A stretch of DNA of 64,000 bases from TWA4 sp034086685 (GCA_034086685.1 JAXDZY010000124.1:11814-75813), one strand, 5' to 3'. Counted from the first letter of the stretch, positions 17,296 through 26,140 are shown. The notes: a model not told the origin generated them from the letters alone. Numbers and translations are program-made.

Positions 17296-19022
17296 TATGC
17301 CTGCACCTCCTTCGGATACTGTGAATAATAAATTTCCTGATAAACCTGGCAGGATTTCAGCAATTCTTCGTGAGTACCTTTGCCTGCCATCCGCCCATCA
17401 TCCAGCACGATAATCTGATCTGCATGACGTATGGAAGCTGCTCTCTGAGATACAATGAATACTGCCGGTGCATCCGGCAGACTGCGGATGGCTTCTCTCA
17501 ATGCAGCATCCGTTGCGTAATCAAGAGCAGATGCGCTGTCATCCAGTATGACAATACCCGGCGTTGATACCAGCGCTCTTGCAATGGTCAGACGCTGCCG
17601 CTGCCCTCCGGAGAGATTGCGTCCGCCCTGTTCGATCATGGCATCCAGGCCACCTTTCTTTTCCACCACATCAAGAGCCTGCGCTGTTTTTATGGCCTGC
17701 ATGATCTGCTCTTCACCGGCATTCCCGCAGCCATACCGCATATTATCCCGGATGGTGCCATGAAACAGCACAGCTTTCTGAGGCACAATGCCGATTTCCC
17801 GCCGAAGAGCATCATAACGATATTCTTTCACATCCCGGCCATATACCTGTACGCTTCCTTTTGTTGCTTCATAAAAACGCGGAATCAGATTTACAAGAGA
17901 AGTTTTACCGGAACCGGTACCTCCGATTATCCCTGTCACACTGCCCTGAGGCGCCGTAAAATCAATATCCTCCAGTGAAGTATCCTGACTTCCCTGATAG
18001 GTCAGGCTCACATGATCAAACTGAACCGCGGGAACAGACGGCTCCCGGCTGACATCTTCCAGGGTACCTTCCTGCATGCTGCTTGTCACATCAAATACTC
18101 CCGCGATCCGGTTTCCACAGGCAATTGCTTTGTTGATGGTTACCAGAAGATTGGCAAACTTGATCAGCTCCACAAGAATCTGAGACATATAATTGTAGAG
18201 AGCAACCACCTGTCCCTGAGTAAGAGTCCCTGCATCCACCTGCAGAGCACCGGTCCAGATCAGCCAGATAACAGCTGCATTGATCACCACATACGTCAGC
18301 GGATTCATAAGTGCGGATACTTTTCCCGCTTTTTTCTGAACAGCCGTAAACAGACTGTTTCTCTGCTCAAATTCATCCTGTTCATGCTCTTCCTGGCCAA
18401 ATGCCCGGATCACACGGACACCGGTCAGATTTTCTCTGGTAATTCCCAGAATGGAATCCAGCCGCTGCTGTACCTGACGCATCAGCGGCACAGAAATCCT
18501 CATAAGCACAAACACGATCAGAGAAAGCGCGGCTATTGCCGCCACAAAAATCAGTGCAGAGCGAAAATCAATGGTAAAGGCCATGACCATGGCTCCCAGG
18601 ACAATAAACGGAGAACGCAGAAACAGACGCAGTGTCATGTTTACACCGCTCTGCGCCTGATTCACATCGCTGGTCATGCGCGTAATCATGGTTGATGTTC
18701 CCAGACTGTCTATCTCCGTATAGGACAGGCTCTGCAGATGCTCAAACAAAGCATGGCGCAGCCTGCTGGCAAAGCCTGTCGCAGCTTTTGCCGAAAAAAA
18801 CTGTGCCGTTATGGAACACGTCACACCAATCAGGCCCAGTGCAACCAGTATCAAACTCATCCGAACAATATATCCTTTATCATGACCGGCAATACCCGTA
18901 TCGATAATTGCCGCGATAACCAGCGGTACAAACAGCTCAAATATAGCCTCCAGCATCTTAAACAAAGGGGCGCAGATGCATTCCTTTTTATACGGCTTCA
19001 AATAAACAAATAATCTTTTCAT
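17295..19022 (-). CDS. ABC exporter subunit with degenerate NBD (BmrC-like)
   Basis: A 575-residue half-transporter starting at the ATG at 19022 (GAGG site 9 nt upstream). Its in-frame upstream extension runs into the NUDIX gene and is rejected. Membrane helices lie in the first ~300 residues. The ATPase domain has GGTGSGKTSLVNLI and a canonical LSGGQRQRLTIAR signature. Walker B is VILDDSASALD, with Asp for the catalytic Glu, and the switch histidine is replaced by Gln in IVSQRAASI. These two changes mark the degenerate site of heterodimeric exporters. It follows the NUDIX gene by 31 nt. Confidence 0.9.
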   Translation of the reverse strand: MKRLFVYLKPYKKECICAPLFKMLEAIFELFVPLVIAAIIDTGIAGHDKGYIVRMSLILVALGLIGVTCSITAQFFSAKAATGFASRLRHALFEHLQSLSYTEIDSLGTSTMITRMTSDVNQAQSGVNMTLRLFLRSPFIVLGAMVMAFTIDFRSALIFVAAIAALSLIVFVLMRISVPLMRQVQQRLDSILGITRENLTGVRVIRAFGQEEHEQDEFEQRNSLFTAVQKKAGKVSALMNPLTYVVINAAVIWLIWTGALQVDAGTLTQGQVVALYNYMSQILVELIKFANLLVTINKAIACGNRIAGVFDVTSSMQEGTLEDVSREPSVPAVQFDHVSLTYQGSQDTSLEDIDFTAPQGSVTGIIGGTGSGKTSLVNLIPRFYEATKGSVQVYGRDVKEYRYDALRREIGIVPQKAVLFHGTIRDNMRYGCGNAGEEQIMQAIKTAQALDVVEKKGGLDAMIEQGGRNLSGGQRQRLTIARALVSTPGIVILDDSASALDYATDAALREAIRSLPDAPAVFIVSQRAASIRHADQIIVLDDGRMAGKGTHEELLKSCQVYQEIYYSQYPKEVQA

Positions 19023-19053
19023 GGATCCGTTTCCTCTTTTCAAAATATTCCTT

Positions 19054-19518
19054 TCAGACATGCAGACTGCATTCCACCAGATCATCTCCCACATAATGAA
19101 GTTTCAGGGAAAAGAAGGGACTCTCCTCCATCAGAAGCTTCAGAAATACCCTGTCTCCTTCCCACAGCTTCAGATCCGGTATTTTCTCCTTTTCAATCCA
19201 GCGCAGTTCTCCTTCACTGCATTCTGTGACCGGCTCTCCCTCAAATCCGTCTGCCGTATACAGACACATATATTCCACAGGCCACCCGTCTGCACAGAAT
19301 GTTACCATTCCGCGAAAACGATAGCTGGTAAGAATCAGACCGGTTTCCTCCCTGACTTCCCTGAGAAGGCATTCGTCCGGACTTTCTCCCGCTTCAAAAT
19401 GCCCTCCGATACCGATCCATTTTCCTTCATTCACATCATTTTCTTTTTTGTTCCGGTAAAGCATCAGATATTTACCGTCTTTTTCAATGTAACATAAAGT
19501 TGTCAACGGACTTTTCAT
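19054..19518 (-). CDS. NUDIX hydrolase (8-oxo-dGTP diphosphatase-like)
   Basis: A 154-residue enzyme with a complete NUDIX box, GHFEAGESPDECLLREVREE followed by TGLIL (GX5EX7REUXEEXGU). The N-terminus MKSPLTTLCYIEKDGKYLML and the WIGIGGHFE lead-in resemble MutT/YjhB-type 8-oxo-dGTP diphosphatases; the substrate is not provable here. The ATG at 19518 has a GGAGG site and overlaps the nitrilase stop (ATGA). It is the second gene of the nitrilase-NUDIX-ABC-ABC operon. Confidence 0.88.
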   Translation of the reverse strand: MKSPLTTLCYIEKDGKYLMLYRNKKENDVNEGKWIGIGGHFEAGESPDECLLREVREETGLILTSYRFRGMVTFCADGWPVEYMCLYTADGFEGEPVTECSEGELRWIEKEKIPDLKLWEGDRVFLKLLMEESPFFSLKLHYVGDDLVECSLHV

Positions 19519-20339
19519 AATTTTCCTCCAATCATATCCTTCCGATCCTTCAGTGCAGGAAAGCGGTTCCTGCATTCCGATATCAGGCTCATATCCAGAT
19601 CGCACCAGATCAGCTCCTCTTTTTCCGTCCCTTCAGCCAGTATGCTGCCCCAGGGATCTGTTACCATGCTGTGCCCGGCACCGGTGACGCCGCACTGTGT
19701 CCCCACTGCATTACAGGATATTACACAGCACTGGTTTTCCACCGCACGCACCTGATTAAACAATCTCCAGTGCCCAAGCCTCGCCTGGGGCCAGGCAGCT
19801 GTAACCAGAAACAGATCCGGTACATGTTCCTTTGAAAAACGGAACTGTTCCGGAAAACGAAGATCATAACAGGTACTCATTCCCGTCTTTCCAAACTCGG
19901 TTTCCATCTCCGTTACCTGATTTCCTGCAGTCAGAATCCGCTGTTCCATGGACTCAAAACCAAACAGGTGGATTTTTCTGTAAATTCCTTTTAAACTTCC
20001 TTCCCGGTCAAACAGAAGCGATGTATTGTAAAGCTCCGTTTTCACTAAACCTTCCGTCTCCTTTTGTCTTTTTTCCACAAAACTCCCGCTGTGAATATAA
20101 CAATGCAGTCTCCGGGACCACCGGCTCATAAAATGCCGGAAATCTCCCTGCAAATCCTCCGCCGCTGCCTCATAGCCGGCATAATTCTGAAATCCGCATC
20201 CCCACAATTCAGGAAACAGAATCAGATCCGGTTTCCTTGCTGAAGATTCAATCTCTGTCAGAAATCCATCTGCCTTCTTCATACGCAGCGAATAATCTTC
20301 CTCATCAGTCACGGCCATCTGGATCAGAACAATTTTCAC
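19515..20339 (-). CDS. Carbon-nitrogen hydrolase (nitrilase superfamily)
   Basis: A 274-residue amidase-type enzyme. The catalytic triad is visible: Glu in LILFPELWGCGF, Lys in YRKIHLFGF and Cys in STCYDLRFPE. This is the branch that includes omega-amidase and NIT1/2-like hydrolases; the exact amide is unknown. The frame is open upstream, but a GTG at 20339 follows GGGAGGAG by 7 nt and begins VKIVLIQMAV, the normal family start. It heads the operon. The promoter and 5' hairpin are at 20386-20450. Confidence 0.88.
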   Translation of the reverse strand: MKIVLIQMAVTDEEDYSLRMKKADGFLTEIESSARKPDLILFPELWGCGFQNYAGYEAAAEDLQGDFRHFMSRWSRRLHCYIHSGSFVEKRQKETEGLVKTELYNTSLLFDREGSLKGIYRKIHLFGFESMEQRILTAGNQVTEMETEFGKTGMSTCYDLRFPEQFRFSKEHVPDLFLVTAAWPQARLGHWRLFNQVRAVENQCCVISCNAVGTQCGVTGAGHSMVTDPWGSILAEGTEKEELIWCDLDMSLISECRNRFPALKDRKDMIGGKL

Positions 20340-20385
20340 ACGAACTCTCCTCCCGTGTTTATTCCCAATAATCATTGTGTCCCTG

Positions 20386-20450
20386 AAAAAGGAAAGCATC
20401 CCGCTTTCCTTTTTCTTCCACAGTATATATGATTTCCCGGAAAATTACAA
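20386..20450 (-). promoter_or_regulatory. Promoter and 5'-terminal hairpin of the nitrilase-exporter operon
   Basis: Minus-strand TTGTAA (20450-20445) and TATACT (20427-20422) are 17 bp apart. About 7 nt later the transcript enters a 12-bp perfect hairpin: AAAAAGGAAAGC and GCTTTCCTTTTT around GGGAT (20414-20386). It could act as a 5'-end protector or as a leader attenuator. Confidence 0.65.
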
Positions 20451-20462
20451 TGTTCCCGGCAT

Positions 20463-20512
20463 AAAGAAATAAAAGCTGCCTGCCGCCGATTTTCATCAGC
20501 TGACAGACAGCT
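20463..20512 (-). terminator. clpB terminator
   Basis: AGCTGTCTGTC and GGCAGGCAGCT (with G-U pairs) form an 11-bp stem, followed on the minus strand by TTTATTTCTTT. It lies about 60 nt after the clpB stop. Confidence 0.7.
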
Positions 20513-20573
20513 CTGTTTCATTTCGTAAATTTATTCAGAAAAGCCCGGATCTTTCCGAACCTTTTATATATGA

Positions 20574-23174
20574 TCAGCTTTCCTTCGGATAACTGATAAC
20601 CGATGCGTCCAGATGATCGCCTGACAGACCTATCTGTATTACATCACCTTCACTGATATTACCGCCAAGGATAATCCTTGCTGCCAGCGTTTCCACATAT
20701 TTCTGCAGATACCGCTTCAGAGGACGGGCACCGTAAACCGGATCGTAACCGTTCTCTGCTATATAGTGCTTTGCATCTTCTGTCAGTTCCACCGTAAGCT
20801 GACGGTCCTGCAGACGGCGGTTCAGATCAGTCATCATCAGATCGATGATTCCGCTGATGTTATCACGGGTCAGAGGCTTGAACATGATTGTCTCATCAAT
20901 ACGATTCAGGAATTCGGGTCTGAAATGAGATCTCAGTTCCTGTGTAACCATGTTTCTGGCCTCTTCGCTGATATCACCGTCAGCATCGATTCCCTCCAGC
21001 AGATACGTTGAACCGATATTGGAAGTCATGATCAGAATCGTATTCTTAAAATCTACGGTTCTGCCCTGAGAGTCCGTAATCCGTCCGTCATCCAGCACCT
21101 GAAGCAGAACATTGAATACATCGGGATGTGCCTTCTCAATTTCATCAAACAGTACAACTGAATAAGGTTTTCTGCGGACTGCCTCCGTCAGCTGCCCTCC
21201 CTCATCGTAGCCCACATATCCGGGCGGAGCTCCTATCAGTCTGGATACGGAGAACTTCTCCATATATTCGCTCATATCAATACGCACCATATTGGACTCA
21301 TCGTCAAACAGGCTTTCCGCCAGAGCCTTTGCCAGTTCCGTTTTACCGACACCGGTAGGACCCAGGAACAGGAAAGAACCAATGGGCTTATCGGGATCCT
21401 TGATTCCGGCTTTGGAACGGATGATAGCTTCCGTCACTTTTTCAACACCTTCATCCTGTCCGATAACACGTTTGTGAAGTTCATCATCCAGATGCAGGGT
21501 CTTATTCTTCTCGCTCTCCGTCAGCTTGGATACCGGTATGCCGGTCCAGCGGGAAACAATCCTCGAAATTTCTTCATCTGTTACAGCTTCATGAACCAGT
21601 GACAGATCTTTCTTCTTAACCTTTTCTTCTTCCGACTCCAGTTCTTTCTTCAACTGAGGCAGTTTGCCGTACATCAGCTCCGCTGCCCTGTTCAGATCAT
21701 AATTCTGCTGGGCTGTCTGGATATCACTGTTCACGGAATCGATCTCCTCACGCAGTTTCTTCAGCTTCTCAACAGACGCCTTTTCATTATCCAGATTCGC
21801 TTTCATTGCGGAAAATTCTTCACGCAATTCTGCCAGTTCCTTCTGCAGCGCCTCCAGACGTTCCATACTCAGACGGTCTGTCTCCTTTTTCAGAGCAGCT
21901 TCTTCAATTTCCAGCTGCATGATCTTACGCTGCATCTCATCCATCTCCGCGGGCATGGAATCCATCTCGGTCTTAATCAGAGCGCAGGCTTCATCTATCA
22001 GATCAATGGCTTTATCCGGCAGGAAACGGTCTGTGATATACCGATGTGACAGGGTTGCCGCGCTGACCAGAGCAGCATCCGTAATCTTGACGCCATGATA
22101 AACCTCATAACGGTCCTTAATACCACGGAGAATGGAAATGGTATCCTCCACCGTGGGTTCATCCACTGTAACCGGCTGGAAACGACGTTCCAGAGCGGCA
22201 TCCTTTTCAATATACTTACGGTATTCATCCAGTGTGGTGGCCCCGATGCAATGCAGCTCACCTCTTGCCAGCATGGGCTTCAGCATATTGCCCGCATCCA
22301 TGGCTCCGTCACTCTTGCCGGCCCCCACAATTGTATGAAGCTCATCAATAAACAGAATAATCCTGCCTTCACTTTTGCGAACCTCTTCCAGCACCGCTTT
22401 CAGACGTTCCTCGAACTCACCACGGTATTTTGCACCTGCAACCAGGGCACCCATATCCAGTGAAAAAATCGTCTTGTTCTTCAGTGTCTCCGGAACATCG
22501 CCGCGTACAATACGCTGTGCAAGCCCTTCGGCCACTGCAGTCTTGCCGACACCGGGTTCACCGATCAGAACCGGGTTGTTCTTTGTCTTACGGGAAAGAA
22601 TCCGAATCACATTACGAATCTCACTGTCACGCCCGATAACCGGATCCAGCTTCTGTTCGGAAGCTCTCTGCACCAGATCCACACCATATTTGTTCAGTGT
22701 GTCATAAGTCACTTCCGGATTATCAGAAGTCACTCTCTGATTGCCCCGCACCGTTGACAGTGCCTGCAGGAAACGTTCTCTGGTAATGCCATACTCCCTG
22801 AAAAGCCCCTTAAGAGCCTGGTTCGGAGCGGCCAGCATTGCAAGAAACAGATGCTCGACAGAAACATACTCATCTCCCATGCGCTTTGCTTCGTCCTCTG
22901 CATGAAGCAGGGCCTGATTCAACGACTGACTGATATATGCATTACCACCGGATACTTTGACTCGCTTTTCAATCAGCTGTCTTACCCGGCCGGTGAACTG
23001 TTCTCCATTAATCTCCATCTTCTCGATCATCCTGAGAATCAGGCTCTGATCCAGCTGCAGTAAGCTGTAAAGTAAATGCTCTTCATCAATTTCCTGATTA
23101 CCAAAGTCATACGCCAGCTTTTCACAATTCTGAACTGCCTGCAGAGAATTCTGTGTAAACTTACTGATATTCAT
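20574..23174 (-). CDS. clpB: ATP-dependent disaggregase ClpB
   Basis: Hexameric AAA+ chaperone of 866 residues that extracts proteins from aggregates. It has two Clp-N repeats (first ~145 residues), Walker A1 GEPGVGKTAVAEGLA and Walker B1 ILFIDELHTIVGAG. A long coiled coil M-domain (about 405-525) follows, then Walker A2 LGPTGVGKTELAKALAE, Walker B2 VVLFDEIEKAHPDV and the C-terminal ClpB domain. The ATG at 23174 follows GGAG by 5 nt; the 12-codon longer frame is not conserved. No CIRCE or CtsR repeat is visible upstream; instead there is a 17-bp palindrome in the promoter. Confidence 0.97.
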   Translation of the reverse strand: MNISKFTQNSLQAVQNCEKLAYDFGNQEIDEEHLLYSLLQLDQSLILRMIEKMEINGEQFTGRVRQLIEKRVKVSGGNAYISQSLNQALLHAEDEAKRMGDEYVSVEHLFLAMLAAPNQALKGLFREYGITRERFLQALSTVRGNQRVTSDNPEVTYDTLNKYGVDLVQRASEQKLDPVIGRDSEIRNVIRILSRKTKNNPVLIGEPGVGKTAVAEGLAQRIVRGDVPETLKNKTIFSLDMGALVAGAKYRGEFEERLKAVLEEVRKSEGRIILFIDELHTIVGAGKSDGAMDAGNMLKPMLARGELHCIGATTLDEYRKYIEKDAALERRFQPVTVDEPTVEDTISILRGIKDRYEVYHGVKITDAALVSAATLSHRYITDRFLPDKAIDLIDEACALIKTEMDSMPAEMDEMQRKIMQLEIEEAALKKETDRLSMERLEALQKELAELREEFSAMKANLDNEKASVEKLKKLREEIDSVNSDIQTAQQNYDLNRAAELMYGKLPQLKKELESEEEKVKKKDLSLVHEAVTDEEISRIVSRWTGIPVSKLTESEKNKTLHLDDELHKRVIGQDEGVEKVTEAIIRSKAGIKDPDKPIGSFLFLGPTGVGKTELAKALAESLFDDESNMVRIDMSEYMEKFSVSRLIGAPPGYVGYDEGGQLTEAVRRKPYSVVLFDEIEKAHPDVFNVLLQVLDDGRITDSQGRTVDFKNTILIMTSNIGSTYLLEGIDADGDISEEARNMVTQELRSHFRPEFLNRIDETIMFKPLTRDNISGIIDLMMTDLNRRLQDRQLTVELTEDAKHYIAENGYDPVYGARPLKRYLQKYVETLAARIILGGNISEGDVIQIGLSGDHLDASVISYPKES

Positions 23175-23228
23175 ATGCACTCCTTCTGCCCCTTCCGGGA
23201 CTGTAACCATGTTTATTTTGTTCTATTG

Positions 23229-23258
23229 ATACTATAACACATATATCATATATGTCAA
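23229..23258 (-). promoter_or_regulatory. clpB promoter with 17-bp palindrome
   Basis: Minus-strand TTGACA (23258-23253) and TAGTAT (23234-23229), 18 bp apart. ACATATATGATATATGT (23255-23239) is a perfect palindrome with a one-base centre filling most of the spacer. The -35 overlaps the stop codon of the preceding MocR-like gene. The palindrome looks like a repressor site; its regulator is unknown. Confidence 0.65.
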
Positions 23259-24679
23259 GCATTTTTTTTAGAGATTTTCAAAATTTCTTCCATCAGAATC
23301 CGAATGGATTCTTCCCAGTACTTTTCCGGTACACTGCTGCAGGAAAGATAAATATTATTCTGATCTTCATTTTCATCGAAAAAAATGCCGATCCGTATGC
23401 CGTACGACAACATCCGCTGTGCCAGCTTCCTGCATGAACATCCATCAGGAAGCCCTATTCTGGCGATCATTCCCGACTTTCCCTGCGTAATCCGTATCTG
23501 CACATGATTTTCTGCCTGAAATCTCTTTAACAGATCCAGAAAATGTGCACTTTTTCCTTCATACATTTTCTTTGTTTTACGGATCTGTGACTGCAGATGT
23601 CCATCTCTGATATACTGACACAAAGCAATCTGATCCGCCTTCGATACCGTCTGGTTATACAGGTTTTTTCTCTTTTCATAAGCCGGCAGAAGTTCGTCCG
23701 GAAGAATCATAAAACTGATACGGATGGAAGGAAGCAGCATTCTGGAAAATGTACTGAGATAAATCACATTTTTCCCTCCGTTCAGCCCCTGCAGTGCCTG
23801 GGCCGGATGATTCATGTACGCAAATTCACTGTCATAATCATCTTCAATAAGCATGCTCCCGGAATCCGATATCTGCTGAAGCAGAAGAAAACGGTCTTTC
23901 ACCGGCATGATATCTCCCCACCGGTTCAGATGAGAAGGTGTCACATAGACCAGATCCGCATTTGTAATATCTTTCCCGTTTTTCTCCACACAAAAACCGT
24001 AATCCTCGAAAACTGCCTGTCCCTGCTTAAAATGCGGATCCAGGAAACGGATTTTTTTCCGGTCTCCAAGCAGCGGACACAGAATATGAAGCAGACTCTG
24101 AAAACCGGCACCGATTACAATATTCTCCGCACTGCAGATCACATTTCTGTTTCTGGTGAGATAATCGCTGAGAACCTGGCGCAGATCTTCCTCTCCCTGA
24201 GGATTGCCGTATGTGATCAGACGATCTCCCTGACGCAATGCACTTTTTACATATCGTCTCCACAGATCCAGATTGAAACTTTCCTGCCCGCCCGATGTGG
24301 ATGAAAAATCAATTCTGATCTCTTCTTTTTCTTCCTGAATATTGCCGCCGGGCATTCCCTTTCCGGAACCGGGCAGCAGGCCCCCGCCTGCTTCACCGGT
24401 TATCCCTTTCTGTCCCTCTTTGTGCTCTCTTCTCCGGCTGTGCTCCTGCCACAGACCTGTGACATAATATCCGCTCTGAGGCCGGGAAATGATATATCCA
24501 TCCGCCGCCAGAAGCATATAGGCCATCTCTGCCGTGGTACGGCTGACCTGAAGCTGAGACGCACACTGGCGTATGGACGGAAGCTTGGCGCCCTGCTTCA
24601 TTTTTCCGCTCAATATCAATTCTTTGTAATAATCATACAGCTGCATATAAAGCAGTGTATCCTTGCTTCGATCCAACAT
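23255..24679 (-). CDS. MocR-type GntR regulator with altered aminotransferase domain
   Basis: A 474-residue regulator. Residues 1-75 form a GntR winged helix (LYDYYKELILSGKMKQGAKLPS, QLQVSRTTAEMAYMLL, GYIISRPQSGYYV). A charged, Gly-rich linker (75-120) joins a class I aminotransferase domain (DLWRRYVKSALRQ, GNPQGEEDLRQVL, VTPSHLNRWGDIMP, IEDDYDSEFAY). In MocR proteins the PLP lysine lies in a TFSK motif; here the segment reads YLSTFSRMLLPSIRISF, with Arg313 (codon AGA at 23743-23741). Covalent PLP binding therefore looks lost. It lies directly upstream of clpB; its targets are unknown. Confidence 0.85.
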   Translation of the reverse strand: MLDRSKDTLLYMQLYDYYKELILSGKMKQGAKLPSIRQCASQLQVSRTTAEMAYMLLAADGYIISRPQSGYYVTGLWQEHSRRREHKEGQKGITGEAGGGLLPGSGKGMPGGNIQEEKEEIRIDFSSTSGGQESFNLDLWRRYVKSALRQGDRLITYGNPQGEEDLRQVLSDYLTRNRNVICSAENIVIGAGFQSLLHILCPLLGDRKKIRFLDPHFKQGQAVFEDYGFCVEKNGKDITNADLVYVTPSHLNRWGDIMPVKDRFLLLQQISDSGSMLIEDDYDSEFAYMNHPAQALQGLNGGKNVIYLSTFSRMLLPSIRISFMILPDELLPAYEKRKNLYNQTVSKADQIALCQYIRDGHLQSQIRKTKKMYEGKSAHFLDLLKRFQAENHVQIRITQGKSGMIARIGLPDGCSCRKLAQRMLSYGIRIGIFFDENEDQNNIYLSCSSVPEKYWEESIRILMEEILKISKKNA

Positions 24680-24697
24680 AAATCATCCTCCGGACAC

Positions 24698-24743
24698 AGA
24701 AAAGACCATGGCATCCTTTCTGTTGCTGTGCTATGGTCTTTCT
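24698..24743 (-). terminator. Terminator after the Barnase-like gene
   Basis: AAGACCATAGCA and TGCCATGGTCTT pair (one mismatch) and are followed on the minus strand by TTTTCT. The stem lies ~37 nt after the RNase stop, upstream of the MocR gene start. Confidence 0.6.
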
Positions 24744-24779
24744 GTCAGCTGCAGACCGCCGCAGCCGATTCATTACTAT

Positions 24780-25385
24780 CTAATAAAGCTGTTCAAATGT
24801 CTCGTAATGGTCACCGGTATAATAAATCAGACCATCACTGGAATACAGAAGCCTTTCCGAACCTCTGTAACCGCCCTGATAATTCACATCACACTCATAC
24901 CATTTACGGCCATCCTTATCAGGGAGAGCTCCTTCATAATTACCGAATCTGCTTCCGCCGATACTCATGCCGTATGCAACATCCCATAAATTGCCCCTGG
25001 AGCTGTTCCATCCCGCTGCTTCCGCCTCTTTTTTAGTAATATAATTGGACGGCAGATGACCGTATAAATGGATGTACAGCGCCACCTGATCCGGTGAAGT
25101 ATAAGTTCCGTCTTCCGAAACCGTGTTTTTATCTTCCTGAGCCTGACTGACTGAACTGTCGTCTTCCGACTCATTGTGCCCGCCTGTATCCTGGTCAGAT
25201 GAATATTCCTGTGTATCCTCCGTTTCCTGATTCCATGCTTCCTGCTCATACACCGCTTCCGTATCTGCCTCGGACAGGAAGGACTGCATATCCGCACTGC
25301 ACGCGGTCAGCAGACCTGCCAGCGCACAGAGAATCGCCAGAAGAATACAGGAAAGAAGCCGCCCGGCTCTTTTACTGCATCTCAT
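24780..25385 (-). CDS. Barnase-family secreted ribonuclease lipoprotein
   Basis: A 201-residue precursor. The N-terminus MRCSKR plus a hydrophobic segment ends at a lipobox (LLTAC), so I expect lipid anchoring outside the cell. A linker rich in Asp/Glu/Ser/Gln (about 30-95) leads to a Barnase-type domain. It matches barnase at YITKKEAEAAGW (Lys27 position), SIGGSRFGNYEG, WYECDVNYQGGYRGSERLLYSSD (Glu73 and Arg87 positions) and GDHYETF (His102 position). All catalytic residues are kept, so it should cleave RNA. The start (ATG 25385 after GAGGAGG) overlaps the PH-domain gene end by 14 nt. No barstar gene is visible. Confidence 0.88.
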   Translation of the reverse strand: MRCSKRAGRLLSCILLAILCALAGLLTACSADMQSFLSEADTEAVYEQEAWNQETEDTQEYSSDQDTGGHNESEDDSSVSQAQEDKNTVSEDGTYTSPDQVALYIHLYGHLPSNYITKKEAEAAGWNSSRGNLWDVAYGMSIGGSRFGNYEGALPDKDGRKWYECDVNYQGGYRGSERLLYSSDGLIYYTGDHYETFEQLY

Positions 25386-25806
25386 CATAATCCTCCTCAT
25401 CCGAATCATCATTTTCATAATACGTATTGCCGTAGAACTCACGCCCTACTACACGGTGTCTGGCTCTTGCTTCCTCGATCATGTCCGAAAACAGTTCTTT
25501 TACCTGACGCGGATGCTTGATATTCTCCAGACGAATCTCCGGATTGGCATCCACACGACACTTGAGAATCAGTGTCCCCGTACCGAAAAGCTTCTGAGAA
25601 AGGGTCTGCTGCATGGTCAGATCCACCACACGGTAAAGCAGCAGTTCATCTGAACTGGTGCTGAAAAATCCCCTTTCTTCATACAGTCTGTCATTCTTCA
25701 GCTCATAGGTGGTAAAGCTGAAAGGAAACCACATAAAATGCTTTCTGTCTTTCCATACCATTTTATTTCTTCCGCTGCTGTGCTGCATATTATCATACTC
25801 AGTCAT
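25372..25806 (-). CDS. PH-domain (bPH2-like) protein
   Basis: A 144-residue protein starting at the ATG at 25806, 8 nt after GGAGG. The centre (W..PFSFTTYELKNDRLYEERGFF, ELLLYRVVDLTMQQTLSQKLFGTGTLILK and NIKHPRQVKELFSDMIEEAR) matches the bacterial PH-like fold (YdbS-type). No membrane helix is evident. The C-terminus is very acidic (ENDDSDEEDYDE). It overlaps the RNase gene, implying coupled translation. An inhibitor role toward the RNase is possible but has no sequence support; the protein does not resemble barstar. Confidence 0.75.
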   Translation of the reverse strand: MTEYDNMQHSSGRNKMVWKDRKHFMWFPFSFTTYELKNDRLYEERGFFSTSSDELLLYRVVDLTMQQTLSQKLFGTGTLILKCRVDANPEIRLENIKHPRQVKELFSDMIEEARARHRVVGREFYGNTYYENDDSDEEDYDEMQ

Positions 25807-25879
25807 AATCCTACCTCCATTACTGACAATCCTTCGCAAAACTGCCGCTGATATCGCTTTTGTCTGCCATTCATACATC

Positions 25880-25908
25880 AGTATAGCCGAACTCAGATAC
25901 GACCGCAA
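25880..25908 (-). promoter_or_regulatory. Promoter of the PH-domain/RNase pair
   Basis: Minus-strand TTGCGG (25908-25903) and TATACT (25885-25880), 17 bp apart, ~75 nt before the PH-domain ATG. The intergenic stretch 25909-26140 beyond it is AT-rich with several short GATATC/AGATATCT repeats but no gene that I can support. Confidence 0.55.
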
Positions 25909-26140
25909 GTAAAACCCTGAATTTTTCTGTCAAAGTTCCCGGAATCAGACATCAATTCAGACATATTTCCGAAATTTATTTTTTATTTTAGTTATTTTGC
26001 TCCATTTTTTACTATCAAAATTAGATTTCCGGTGATATTATACAAATATCAGATACAACTGATAAAGAAGCACAATCTGATATCTGTGTGGGAGATATGG
26101 CAATGGGGTTATATCTGCAGATATCTTTACGAAAGAATAA

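Noticed and set aside
23175..23254. CIRCE or CtsR operator before clpB
   Set aside because: Neither TTAGCACTC-N9-GAGTGCTAA nor tandem GGTCAAA heptads is visible; only the AT-rich palindrome is.
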